Of a DNA stretch of 30,498 bases, positions 16,901 through 23,929 are shown piece after piece. How positions within the stretch are numbered: the stretch's first letter is position 1; every line of letters starts with the position of its first letter. Under the pieces are notes generated by a model. That model ran no database searches and was not told the DNA's origin. It saw nothing but the letters and a program-made list of their open reading frames with translations. The translations under genes and the position numbers were made by a program. Location: contig DATEQV010000318.1 of the NCBI GenBank assembly GCA_035272265.1, positions 1 through 30,498 of the forward strand. Direction: 5' to 3'. The DNA is from Acidisphaera sp035272265. GTDB taxonomy: Bacteria > Pseudomonadota > Alphaproteobacteria > Acetobacterales > Acetobacteraceae.

Positions 16901-17345
16901 GCGTCTTCGACGTCAGCGCCAGGATCATGATCGGCGAATCGGCCGGGTTGAACTTCTTGTACGATGGGTTGGTGCGCAGGCTCGTCGGCAGGTCGGCGCG
17001 GGCCGCCTGGATCCCCGCCTGCACATCGCGCGCCGCCCCGTTGATGTCGCGATCCAGGCCGAACTGCAGCGTGATGCGCGTCAGGCCGACCGTGCTCTGC
17101 GACGTCATCTCGGTCACGTCGGCGATCGAGCCGAGGTGCCGCTCCAGGGGTGCCGCGACCGACGTGCCCATCGTCTCCGGGCTCGCGCCCGGCTGCTGCG
17201 CCTGCACCAGGATGGTCGGAAAATCGACCTGGGGCAGGGGTGCCACCGGCAGCTTGCCGTAGGCGAACAGGCCGGCGAGCAGGATGCCGATCGCCAGCAG
17301 CACCGTCGCGACGGGACGCGCGATGAAGGGCGCGGAGAGGTTCAT
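13914..17345 (-). CDS. mdtC: RND efflux pump permease, MdtC-like, with a Ser/Thr-rich insertion
   Basis: The product is a 1143-residue inner-membrane proton-driven RND transporter. It begins with the usual first helix (Met-Asn-Leu-Ser-Ala-Pro-Phe-Ile-Ala-Arg-Pro-Val-Ala-Thr). It carries the proton-relay aspartates in Val-Val-Asp-Asp-Ala-Ile-Val-Val-Leu-Glu-Asn at about residue 400. It has two matching halves with large periplasmic loops. MdtC is about 1025 residues; the excess is a Ser/Thr/Ala/Gly-rich run at about 767-882 in the second periplasmic loop, just before a Met-Val-Pro-Leu-Ala-Ser-Phe segment. ATG 17345 is chosen because the 18 codons above it are Arg/Cys-rich and not family-like. 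It is followed by the overlapping channel gene and preceded by a second RND pump, so the pump is probably an MdtB2C-type heteromer. MdtC versus MuxC is not decided. Confidence 0.9.
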   Translation of the reverse strand: MNLSAPFIARPVATVLLAIGILLAGLFAYGKLPVAPLPQVDFPTILVQAQQPGASPETMGTSVAAPLERHLGSIADVTEMTSQSTVGLTRITLQFGLDRDINGAARDVQAGIQAARADLPTSLRTNPSYKKFNPADSPIMILALTSKTRSAGQIYDEASNVLEQALSQLSGVGNVDIAGSTLPAVRVELDPYPLFKYGIGLEDVRAALASANANAPKGAIEEGNRRFQIYTNDQATKAEDYRNLVIAYRNGAAVRLRDVAEVDDSVENLRNAGRFNGQPAVLAIIYRQPGANVITTVDTIMAELPRLEASLPGDVQVSVAMDRTKTIRGSLNDTQLTLVIAVILVTLVVFAFLRDPRATLIPAIAVPISIIGTFGAMYLLGYSLDNLSLMALTISTGFVVDDAIVVLENIQRHVEAGMPRVDAALLGAREIGFTVLTISVSLVAVFTPILLLGGIVGRLFHEFALTLSLAIMISMVISLTLTPMMCSRLLRPEKGRSHGRLYRFSEHVFDWMARFYERTLTVALRWKGLTVLTLLVTMTLTVVLARALPGALFPDQDTGLMLGTIQADQSISFQLMEKKLVDLMSIVKSDPAVATVAGFTGGRGTNGGFVFVSLKPQGQRNLSVQQVINRLRPKLAAIPGATLYLFAAQDLRTGGRQSNAAYQYTLEADTATELYAWTPKLTEALARNPNLVDVNSDQQQHGLAVDLHIDRATAARLGLTPSAIDNTLYDAFGQRQVSTIYNALNQYHVIMEVAPNFWQSPDTLRTIWVSTSGASAKGTATTQAPAGTVAGRTARINTSASPSVTTSTAPSIGSAGPTSSGTSVSATVASPASNSANTSSGNSTAQAIAQDSARNQAINAIAASGKSTASSGNSVSNYQETMVPLASFASFTPGTTPLSVNHEGQFVAATISFNLPPGKALGDAQAAIQQAEQEIHLPASIHGVFAGTAATTQQSMAALPFLLLAALTAVYIVLGVLYESYIHPITIMSTLPSAGVGALAALLIFGQQLSIIAFIGIILLVGIVKKNAIMMIDVALHAERAEHLSTEDAIRKAALLRFRPITMTTAAAMLGALPLAIGTGEGAELRHPLGIAIVGGLIGSQALTLYTTPVVYIYLDHFGKWCARHWARVLPPAPPESVPEPGE

Positions 17346-17400
17346 GTGCGAGCGCCTGCAACACCGGCCACACGCCCGTTCTCGTATCCGCTCGCGCACC

Positions 17401-17504
17401 CGTCATCGCGAGGCGCGAAGCGCCGTGGCGATCCAGGGCCACGTGATAAGCATTTGCCGCGCGGCGCTGGATCGCCACGCCTAAAGGCGGCTCGCGATGG
17501 CGAG
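17401..17504. repeat. REP-like palindromic intergenic repeat, copy 2, inside the efflux operon
   Basis: This is a second copy of the element at 6916-7018. The outer arms 17401-17412 and 17491-17504 pair with one mismatch, and the inner arms 17424-17436 and 17467-17479 are perfect 13-base complements. It fills most of the 166-base gap between the two RND pump genes and ends 8 bases before the mdtB stop codon. It may modulate expression of the distal genes by stabilising or attenuating the transcript. Confidence 0.8.
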
Positions 17505-17511
17505 ATGACCA

Positions 17512-20500
17512 TCACTCGGCCGGGCTCGGATCGGACGCGCCGGCACTCGGCCGCCGACCCGTCAGCCGCACCGCGATCCGGTCGAACATCAGGTAGATCA
17601 CCGGCGTGGTGAACAGCGTCAGCACCTGGCTGACGATCAGGCCGCCGACGATCGCCAGGCCCAGCGGACGGCGCAGCTCCGACCCGGTGCCGGTGCCCAG
17701 CATCAGCGGCGCCGCACCGAACATGGCCGCCAGCGTCGTCATCAGGATCGGCCGGAAGCGCAGCAGGCAGGCCTGGAAGATGGCCTCGCGCGGCTCCATC
17801 CCGTCGTCGCGCTCGGCCTGGACCGCGAAGTCGACCATCATGATCGCGTTCTTCTTCACGATGCCGATCAGCAGCACGATGCCGATGATGCCGATGATAT
17901 CCAGGTCGTCGCCCGCGATCATCAGCGCCAGCAGCGCCCCCACCCCCGCAGTCGGCAGCGTGGACAGGATCGTGATCGGGTGGATGAAGCTCTCGTACAG
18001 CACGCCGAGCACGATGTACATCGTCACGATCGCGGCTATGATCAGGTACAGCTCGTTGGACAGCGACTTCTGGAACGCGTCCGTCTCACCCTGGAACGCC
18101 GTGTTGAAGCTCACCGGCAGGTGGATATCGCGCTCGGCCTGCTGGAAGTCGTCCACCGCGGCACCCAGCGACGCACCCTGTGCCAGGTTGAAGCTGATCG
18201 TGACCGACGGAAACTGTCCCAGATGCGTGATCTGTAGCGGCGCCGGCCTGGTCTCGACCTTGATGATCGCCGTCAGCGGCACCTGACCGGTGGTGGACAG
18301 CGACGACGGCAGATAGATGTTGTCGAGGTCGGAGACGTGCCGGTCTACGACCGGCGAGGCCTCCAGGATCACGCGGTACTGGTTGGACTGCGTGAAGATG
18401 GTCGAGACGATGCGCTGCCCGAACGCATCATACAGCGCGCTGTCCACCGTCGCCGGCGTGATGCCGAACCGCGCCGCCGTTGCGCGGTCGATCGTGATGT
18501 ACACCCCGAGCCCCGCTTGCTGCCGGTCGTTGGCCAGATCAATGATGTTCGGGAACTCGGCCAGCCGCGCCATCAGCTTCGGCAGCCACTCGTCGAACGC
18601 GCTCGTGTTGGCGTTCTCCAGCACCACCTGGTACTGCGTCGGGCTGACCGAGGTCGCGAGCGTCAGGTCCTGCACCGGCTGCATGAACAGCTGCACGCCC
18701 GGCACGTTCGCCACCTCGCGTTGCAGCCGCCGGCTCACCTGCGCCGCCGTCAGGTCGCGCTCGTCGTGCGGCTTCAGGTTGATCAGGAAGCGGCCGGAAT
18801 TGAGCGTCGTGTTGGTGCCGTCCACGCCGATGAACGAGCTCAGGCTGACGACGTCGGGGTCCTTCAGAATCGCGTCCGCCAACGCTTGCTGGTGCTCGGA
18901 CATCGCCGCGAAGCTGGTGTCCTGGGCGGCGATGCTGATGCCCTGGATCACGCCCGTGTCCTGCACGGGGAAGAAGCCCTTCGGGATCACGATATACAGA
19001 TACGCGGTCAGCACCACCGTCGCGGTCGCCACCAGAAGGGTCAGCAACTGGTGGTCCAGCACCACCGTCAGCATCCGCCCGTAGCGCTCGATGATCCAGT
19101 CGAACACCCGCGCCGTGCGCGCCTCGAAGCTCCTCGGCGAGGCCTCGCGCACCGGCCGCAGCAGCCGCGCGCACATCATCGGCACCAGGGTCAGCGCCAC
19201 GATGGCGGAGATCACGATCGTGACCGCAAGCGTGATCGCGAACTCGTGGAACAGCCGTCCCACCACGTCGCCCATGAACAGCAGCGGGATCAGCACCGCG
19301 ATCAGCGACACGGTCAACGATATGATCGTGAAGCCGATCTGCCGGCTGCCCTTGTAGGCGGCCGCCATCGGCGGATCGCCCTCCTCGACGAAGCGGGAGA
19401 TGTTCTCGATCACCACAATCGCGTCGTCGACGACGAACCCGGTCGCGATGGTCAGCGCCATCAGCGACAGGTTGTCGAGCGAGAAGCCATACAGGTACAT
19501 CACGCCCAGCGTGCCGACCAGCGACAGCGGCACCGACAGGCTCGGGATGATCGTCGCGGGGACGTTGCGCAGGAACAGGAAGATCACCAGCACCACCAGC
19601 CCGACCGCCAGCGCCAGCTCGAATTGCACGTCGGCGACCGAGGCGCGGATCGTCGTGGTGCGGTCGGTCAGCGGCACGACCGAGACGGCGGCGGGCAGCG
19701 TCGCCGTCAGTTGCGGCAGCAGCTTCTTGATGCTGTCCACCACTGAAATGACGTTGGCGCCCGGCTGGCGCTGGATGTTCAGGATCACCGCGCCGGTGCG
19801 ATTCATCCAGGCCGCCAGCTTGGTGTTCTCCGCGCCCGACACCACCGTCGCCACGTCGCGCAGCCGCACCGGCGCGCCGTTGCGGTACGCCACCACCTGA
19901 TCGAGGTACAGCGAGGCGTCCTGGATCTGGTCGTTGGCGTTGATCGTGAACGACTGGCTCGGCCCGTCGAAATTGCCCTTCGGTGTGTTGACGTTCAGGT
20001 TGCCGATCGTCGTGCGCAGGTCATCGAGGTTCAGTCCGTACGCCGCCAGTGCCCGCGGATTGGCCTGGATGCGTACCGCCGGCCGGTTCCCGCCGCTGAT
20101 CGACACCAGCCCCACGCCGGCGATCTGGCTGATCTTCGCCGCCAGCCGCGTGTCCGCGTAGTCCTCCACCTGCGTCAGCGGCAGCGTCGCACTGGTCAGC
20201 CCGAGCGTCAGGATTGGCGCGTCGGCCGGATTGACCTTGGCGTAGATCGGCGGCGCCGGCAGGTCCGCCGGCAGCAGGTTGCCCGCCGCATTGATCGCCT
20301 GCTGCACCTCCTGTTCGGCGACGTCGAGACTGACGTCGAGCGAGAACTGCAGCGTGATGATCGACGCGCCCGCCGACGACGTGCTCGACATCTGATTGAG
20401 ACCGGGCATCTGCCCGAACTGCACCTCCAGCGGTGCAGTGACCGACGTCGTCATCACCTCGGGCGAGGCGCCCGGATACAGCGTCGTCACCTGGATCGTC

Positions 20501-20628
20501 GGGTAGTCGACCTCCGGCAGCGCGGAAATCGGCAGAAACGTGTAGGCGACGATGCCCGACAGCAGGATCGCGACCATCAGCAGCGTGGTCGCGACCGGCC
20601 GGCGGATGAACAGCGCGGAGGGGTTCAT
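17512..20628 (-). CDS. mdtB: RND efflux pump permease, MdtB-like
   Basis: The product is a 1038-residue RND inner-membrane transporter of normal length. It starts Met-Asn-Pro-Ser-Ala-Leu-Phe-Ile-Arg-Arg-Pro-Val-Ala-Thr with the first transmembrane helix directly after. The proton-relay aspartates are in Val-Val-Asp-Asp-Ala-Ile-Val-Val-Ile-Glu-Asn, again at about 400. The second half contains the Ile-Val-Lys-Lys-Asn-Ala-Ile-Met-Met-Val-Asp segment typical of the MdtB/MdtC group. Unlike its partner it lacks the Ser/Thr-rich insertion at the matching Val-Pro-Leu-Thr-Ala-Ile site. It follows the adaptor gene after 33 bases and precedes mdtC after a 166-base gap with a palindromic repeat. MdtB and MdtC together export drugs, bile salts and novobiocin in enteric bacteria; substrates here are unknown. 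Confidence 0.92.
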   Translation of the reverse strand: MNPSALFIRRPVATTLLMVAILLSGIVAYTFLPISALPEVDYPTIQVTTLYPGASPEVMTTSVTAPLEVQFGQMPGLNQMSSTSSAGASIITLQFSLDVSLDVAEQEVQQAINAAGNLLPADLPAPPIYAKVNPADAPILTLGLTSATLPLTQVEDYADTRLAAKISQIAGVGLVSISGGNRPAVRIQANPRALAAYGLNLDDLRTTIGNLNVNTPKGNFDGPSQSFTINANDQIQDASLYLDQVVAYRNGAPVRLRDVATVVSGAENTKLAAWMNRTGAVILNIQRQPGANVISVVDSIKKLLPQLTATLPAAVSVVPLTDRTTTIRASVADVQFELALAVGLVVLVIFLFLRNVPATIIPSLSVPLSLVGTLGVMYLYGFSLDNLSLMALTIATGFVVDDAIVVIENISRFVEEGDPPMAAAYKGSRQIGFTIISLTVSLIAVLIPLLFMGDVVGRLFHEFAITLAVTIVISAIVALTLVPMMCARLLRPVREASPRSFEARTARVFDWIIERYGRMLTVVLDHQLLTLLVATATVVLTAYLYIVIPKGFFPVQDTGVIQGISIAAQDTSFAAMSEHQQALADAILKDPDVVSLSSFIGVDGTNTTLNSGRFLINLKPHDERDLTAAQVSRRLQREVANVPGVQLFMQPVQDLTLATSVSPTQYQVVLENANTSAFDEWLPKLMARLAEFPNIIDLANDRQQAGLGVYITIDRATAARFGITPATVDSALYDAFGQRIVSTIFTQSNQYRVILEASPVVDRHVSDLDNIYLPSSLSTTGQVPLTAIIKVETRPAPLQITHLGQFPSVTISFNLAQGASLGAAVDDFQQAERDIHLPVSFNTAFQGETDAFQKSLSNELYLIIAAIVTMYIVLGVLYESFIHPITILSTLPTAGVGALLALMIAGDDLDIIGIIGIVLLIGIVKKNAIMMVDFAVQAERDDGMEPREAIFQACLLRFRPILMTTLAAMFGAAPLMLGTGTGSELRRPLGLAIVGGLIVSQVLTLFTTPVIYLMFDRIAVRLTGRRPSAGASDPSPAE

Positions 20629-20661
20629 CCGCGGTCACACGGAACGGTCACTGCGCCGCGG

Positions 20662-22020
20662 TCATTGCGACGGCTGGCTCGGCTGCCCCTGCTGCCCCGA
20701 GCCCTGCCGATGATGCTGCTCGCCCGGCGCACCGCTGTCCTGCGACGCCGCAGGCTCGGCCGTCCCGCCTGCGCCCTGCTGCGCCGGAGGCCGTTGCCCC
20801 GCCTGCGCCGCGGCGGTCGACGGTGGCGGAATGCGGATCTTCGCGCCGTCCTTCAGCCGGTCGGTGCCGTCGGTCACCACCACGTCGCCCGCCTTCAGTC
20901 CCTGCAGCACCGAAGTGTGGGTGTTGTCGCTCGGTCCGACCTCCACCTTCTGCACCGCCACCGTGTCGTCGGGCTTGACGAGATACACGAACGTGCCCGG
21001 CGCGCCGCGCAGGATGGCGGCGTTCGGCACCAGCACCACGTTCTGCAGCGTGTTGACCAGCAGGCTGACGTTGACGAACTGGTTGGGGAACAGCGTGTCG
21101 TTCTTGTTGTCGAAGATCGCACGGACCTTCACCGTGCCCGTCGTGGTGTCGATCACGTTGTCCAGCGTGGACACCACGCCCTCGGCGATCTTGTGGCTGT
21201 CGCTGCGATCCGACGCGGTCACCGCAAGCTGCGCGCCCGCATCCATCCGCGGCAGCACCTGCGTCAGCGCGTCCTCGGGGATCGAGAAGATCACGCTGAT
21301 CGGCTGCAACTGCGTGATCACCACGATCCCCGTGGTGCTCGACGTCTGCACGTAGTTGCCGGGATCGACCTGCCGCAAACCGACCCGTCCGGCGACCGGC
21401 GCGGTGATGTGGCAGTAGATCAGGTTCAGCTTCTGCGTATCGACCGCCGCTTGGTCGGTGATGATCTGTCCTTCGTACTGATGCACCAGCGACGCCTGCG
21501 TATCGACCTGCTGGTGCGCGATGCTGTCCTGCCGGCTCAGCGTCTGGTAGCGCCCCAGGTCGATCTTCGCCTCGGCCAGCAGCGCCTGGTCCTTGGCCAG
21601 CGTCCCCTGCGCCGACGCCAGGGCCGCCTGATACGGGCGCGGGTCGATCTGTGCGAGGAAGTCGCCCTTCTGCACGATCTGGCCTTCGCGGAATCCGACA
21701 TCGGTCAGCACGCCGTTGATCTGCGTCTGCACCGTCACCGTCGCCAGCGGAGTGACGGTGCCGAGTGCCGCCTGCGTCACCGGCATGTCGCCGGTCGTCG
21801 CCGTCGCCGCACCCACCGATTGCGCCGCGGTCGCCGCGTTGTAGCCCGGCTTGCCGCCGCCCGTCCCGCTCCATGGATGCCAGACGATCAGCGCGATCGC
21901 GATGATGCCGAGCACCGCCGCCCAGGCCAGCACCCGCACGCCTGACCGCCGCCGCCGTGTCGTCACGCGCGTCGAGGGTTCGTACGTCCGGGTTTCGGCC
22001 TTGGTAACTCGTTCGTCCAT
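20662..22020 (-). CDS. mdtA: RND efflux periplasmic adaptor (membrane fusion protein), MdtA-like
   Basis: The product is a 452-residue adaptor that bridges the RND pumps and the outer-membrane channel. An Arg-rich cytoplasmic start is followed by one membrane anchor at about 29-46. Next come the lipoyl/barrel-sandwich half motif (Thr-Val-Gln-Thr-Gln-Ile-Asn-Gly near 90), the alpha-hairpin, the second lipoyl half (Ile-Thr-Ala-Pro-Val-Ala-Gly-Arg-Val-Gly-Leu-Arg) and a beta-barrel domain. The last 40 or so residues are Gln/Pro/Gly-rich and probably disordered. ATG 22020 is chosen because the sequence above it is not adaptor-like; no strong Shine-Dalgarno is visible. It is the first gene of the operon mdtA-mdtB-mdtC-nodT. 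No two-component or TetR/MarR regulator is adjacent. Confidence 0.93.
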   Translation of the reverse strand: MDERVTKAETRTYEPSTRVTTRRRRSGVRVLAWAAVLGIIAIALIVWHPWSGTGGGKPGYNAATAAQSVGAATATTGDMPVTQAALGTVTPLATVTVQTQINGVLTDVGFREGQIVQKGDFLAQIDPRPYQAALASAQGTLAKDQALLAEAKIDLGRYQTLSRQDSIAHQQVDTQASLVHQYEGQIITDQAAVDTQKLNLIYCHITAPVAGRVGLRQVDPGNYVQTSSTTGIVVITQLQPISVIFSIPEDALTQVLPRMDAGAQLAVTASDRSDSHKIAEGVVSTLDNVIDTTTGTVKVRAIFDNKNDTLFPNQFVNVSLLVNTLQNVVLVPNAAILRGAPGTFVYLVKPDDTVAVQKVEVGPSDNTHTSVLQGLKAGDVVVTDGTDRLKDGAKIRIPPPSTAAAQAGQRPPAQQGAGGTAEPAASQDSGAPGEQHHRQGSGQQGQPSQPSQ

Positions 22021-22046
22021 CGGCACCGGAAGGAAGTGACGGTCGC

Positions 22047-22077
22047 GCGCTATAGCGCACAGCGTCAGGCACAACTA
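22047..22077 (-). promoter_or_regulatory. Palindrome and possible promoter upstream of the efflux operon
   Basis: A perfect 12-base palindrome GCGCTATAGCGC lies at 22047-22058, 27 bases upstream of the mdtA start. On the minus strand it contains TATAGC (22054-22049), a plausible -10, with a weak TAGTTG -35 candidate at 22077-22072, 17 bases away. The palindrome could be an operator overlapping the -10. The remaining part of the 22021-22240 divergent gap shows no further element I can support. Confidence 0.3.
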
Positions 22078-22240
22078 ATCGCGTCTCGTTGAACCGCCAT
22101 AGCACATGATAGCGGCATCACCGCCCGCACTTTGACGACTGGACGTGACAGTCCGCAACCGCGCGGACCCGGAACGGGTGACCGCCTTGTTCGGAAACCC
22201 GGGTCTGTGCAACCGCCCGCGCCTGCACTAATCCCGCGCC

Positions 22241-23929
22241 ATGGCAAGGAGACGGCGGGACTCGGGCGCGCCGGCTCAGTGGCTGCGCGCCGAACAGGCC
22301 GCCGGGCGGCAAGCTGCCCTGCCGGTGATCGTGTGCGCGCTGCTGGGCGTGGCGGCCGCGATCGGACAGACATGGTGCATCGCGGCGGCACTCGGCGCGG
22401 CGCTCGCCGGCCTCGTGCGGCTCAACGCCGTGATGGGCTTTGCGGCGCTCGCGGTCGTCCGCGCCGGCCTCGACATCGCCGGCGCCCGCGCCGCCGCCGG
22501 GGCGGGGGCGCGGGCCCGCCGGCGGCTGCGCTCCGACGCGATGGCCCGCCTGATCGCCGCCGGCCCGGTCATGCTGCGCGGCACCCACTCGGGCGACCTC
22601 GCCGCGACCGTCGTCGACCGGATCGAGGCGCTGGACGGGTTCTTCGCCCGCTGGATTCCGGCCGCCGCGATCGCGCTCGCCGGCCCGCTGCTCGTGCTTC
22701 TCGTCGTCCTCACCCAGGACTGGGTCGCCGCCCTGATCCTCGCGCTGACCGGCTGCCTCGTGCCGGTGTGGATGGCCGTCGCCGGCATCGGCGCCGCGCA
22801 GGCGAGCCGCCGGCAGTTCGTCGCCATGGCGCGGTTGCAGGCGCGCTTCCTCGACCGCGTGCGCGGCATCGCCACCATCGTCATGCACGGCCGCGCCGAG
22901 GACGAGGCGCGCGCGCTCGCCCAGGCCGCGGACGAGCTGCGCCGCCGCACGATGCGCGTGCTGCGCGTCGCCTTCCTCTCGTCGACCGGCCTCGACCTCG
23001 CCGCCGCCGCCGCGCTGGTGCTGATCGCCCTGCACGACGGCGCCACGCTGACCGGCGGCTCGCCCGCCGCCGTCGCCGGCGCGCTGTTCGTGCTGATGCT
23101 GGTGCCGGAGTTCTTCGCGCCGCTGCGCGCCTTCGCGCTCGCCTACCAGGACCGCATGCAGGCGCAGGCCGCCGCCGAGGCGCTCTCGGCACTGCCTCCG
23201 CTGCCGCCGCCCGCGCCGACCCTGCCGGTGCGCACCGTCGCCGCCCGCGGCGTCACCGTGCAGTTCGACGACGTCGTCCTGCGCTGGGACCCGTTCCGCG
23301 CCCCCGCGCTCGACGGCCTGAGCTTCCGCGTCACCCCGGGCGAAACACTCGTGCTCGCCGGCCCGTCGGGTGCGGGCAAGACGACGGTGATGGAGATCCT
23401 GCTCGGCTTCGTCCGCCCGGATTCCGGCCGGGTGACGATCAACGGCGCCGACCTCGCCGACCTGACCGCGCCCGCGCTCGCCCGCCTATCCGCCTGGGTC
23501 GGCCAGCGCCCCGTGCTGTTCGCCGGCACCATCGCCGACAACATCCGCTTCGCCCGCCCCGAGGCCAGCGACGCCGACATCGAGGAGGCCGCGAAAGCCG
23601 CCCGCGTCCTCGCGTTCTCAGAACTGCTCCCCGACGGCCTCGCCACGTCGGTGGGCGAGGGCGGCTACGGCCTGTCGGGCGGCCAGGCGCAGCGGGTCGC
23701 GGTGGCGCGGGCGTGGCTGAAGAACGCGCCGCTGCTGCTGCTCGACGAACCCACCGCGCATCTCGACCCGGCCACCGAGGCCGAACTGCTCGACAGCCTG
23801 CGCCGGCTGGCGATCGGCCGCACCGTGATCCTCGCCAGCCACTCCGCCGCTGCCCACGCCTTCGGCGGAAGGCGCCTCGACATGCGCGACGGCCGCGCCG
23901 TGATGGCCCCCGCGCGGGGCGTCGCGTGA
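22241..23929 (+). CDS. cydD: CydD, thiol/heme ABC exporter subunit for cytochrome bd assembly
   Basis: The product is a 562-residue half-type ABC exporter with an N-terminal six-helix membrane domain and a C-terminal ATPase. Walker A Gly-Pro-Ser-Gly-Ala-Gly-Lys-Thr-Thr is at about 371-379, the signature Leu-Ser-Gly-Gly-Gln-Ala-Gln-Arg near 478-485, and Walker B Leu-Leu-Leu-Leu-Asp-Glu-Pro-Thr follows. CydD pairs with CydC. The heterodimer moves glutathione/cysteine (and probably heme) across the inner membrane and is needed to assemble cytochrome bd. ATG 22241 starts an Arg-rich leader and a family-like Gln-Ala-Ala-Gly segment; no clear Shine-Dalgarno is visible. Its stop overlaps the cydC GTG start. 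Unlike many alphaproteobacterial loci, cydA and cydB do not follow. Confidence 0.9.
   Translation: MARRRRDSGAPAQWLRAEQAAGRQAALPVIVCALLGVAAAIGQTWCIAAALGAALAGLVRLNAVMGFAALAVVRAGLDIAGARAAAGAGARARRRLRSDAMARLIAAGPVMLRGTHSGDLAATVVDRIEALDGFFARWIPAAAIALAGPLLVLLVVLTQDWVAALILALTGCLVPVWMAVAGIGAAQASRRQFVAMARLQARFLDRVRGIATIVMHGRAEDEARALAQAADELRRRTMRVLRVAFLSSTGLDLAAAAALVLIALHDGATLTGGSPAAVAGALFVLMLVPEFFAPLRAFALAYQDRMQAQAAAEALSALPPLPPPAPTLPVRTVAARGVTVQFDDVVLRWDPFRAPALDGLSFRVTPGETLVLAGPSGAGKTTVMEILLGFVRPDSGRVTINGADLADLTAPALARLSAWVGQRPVLFAGTIADNIRFARPEASDADIEEAAKAARVLAFSELLPDGLATSVGEGGYGLSGGQAQRVAVARAWLKNAPLLLLDEPTAHLDPATEAELLDSLRRLAIGRTVILASHSAAAHAFGGRRLDMRDGRAVMAPARGVA

Noticed and set aside
13971..17612. 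A 1213-codon plus-strand open frame opposite the MdtC-like gene.
   Set aside because: It is Arg/His/Gln/Asp-rich with no domain, typical of the antisense frame of a high-GC gene. The minus strand encodes an unmistakable RND pump.
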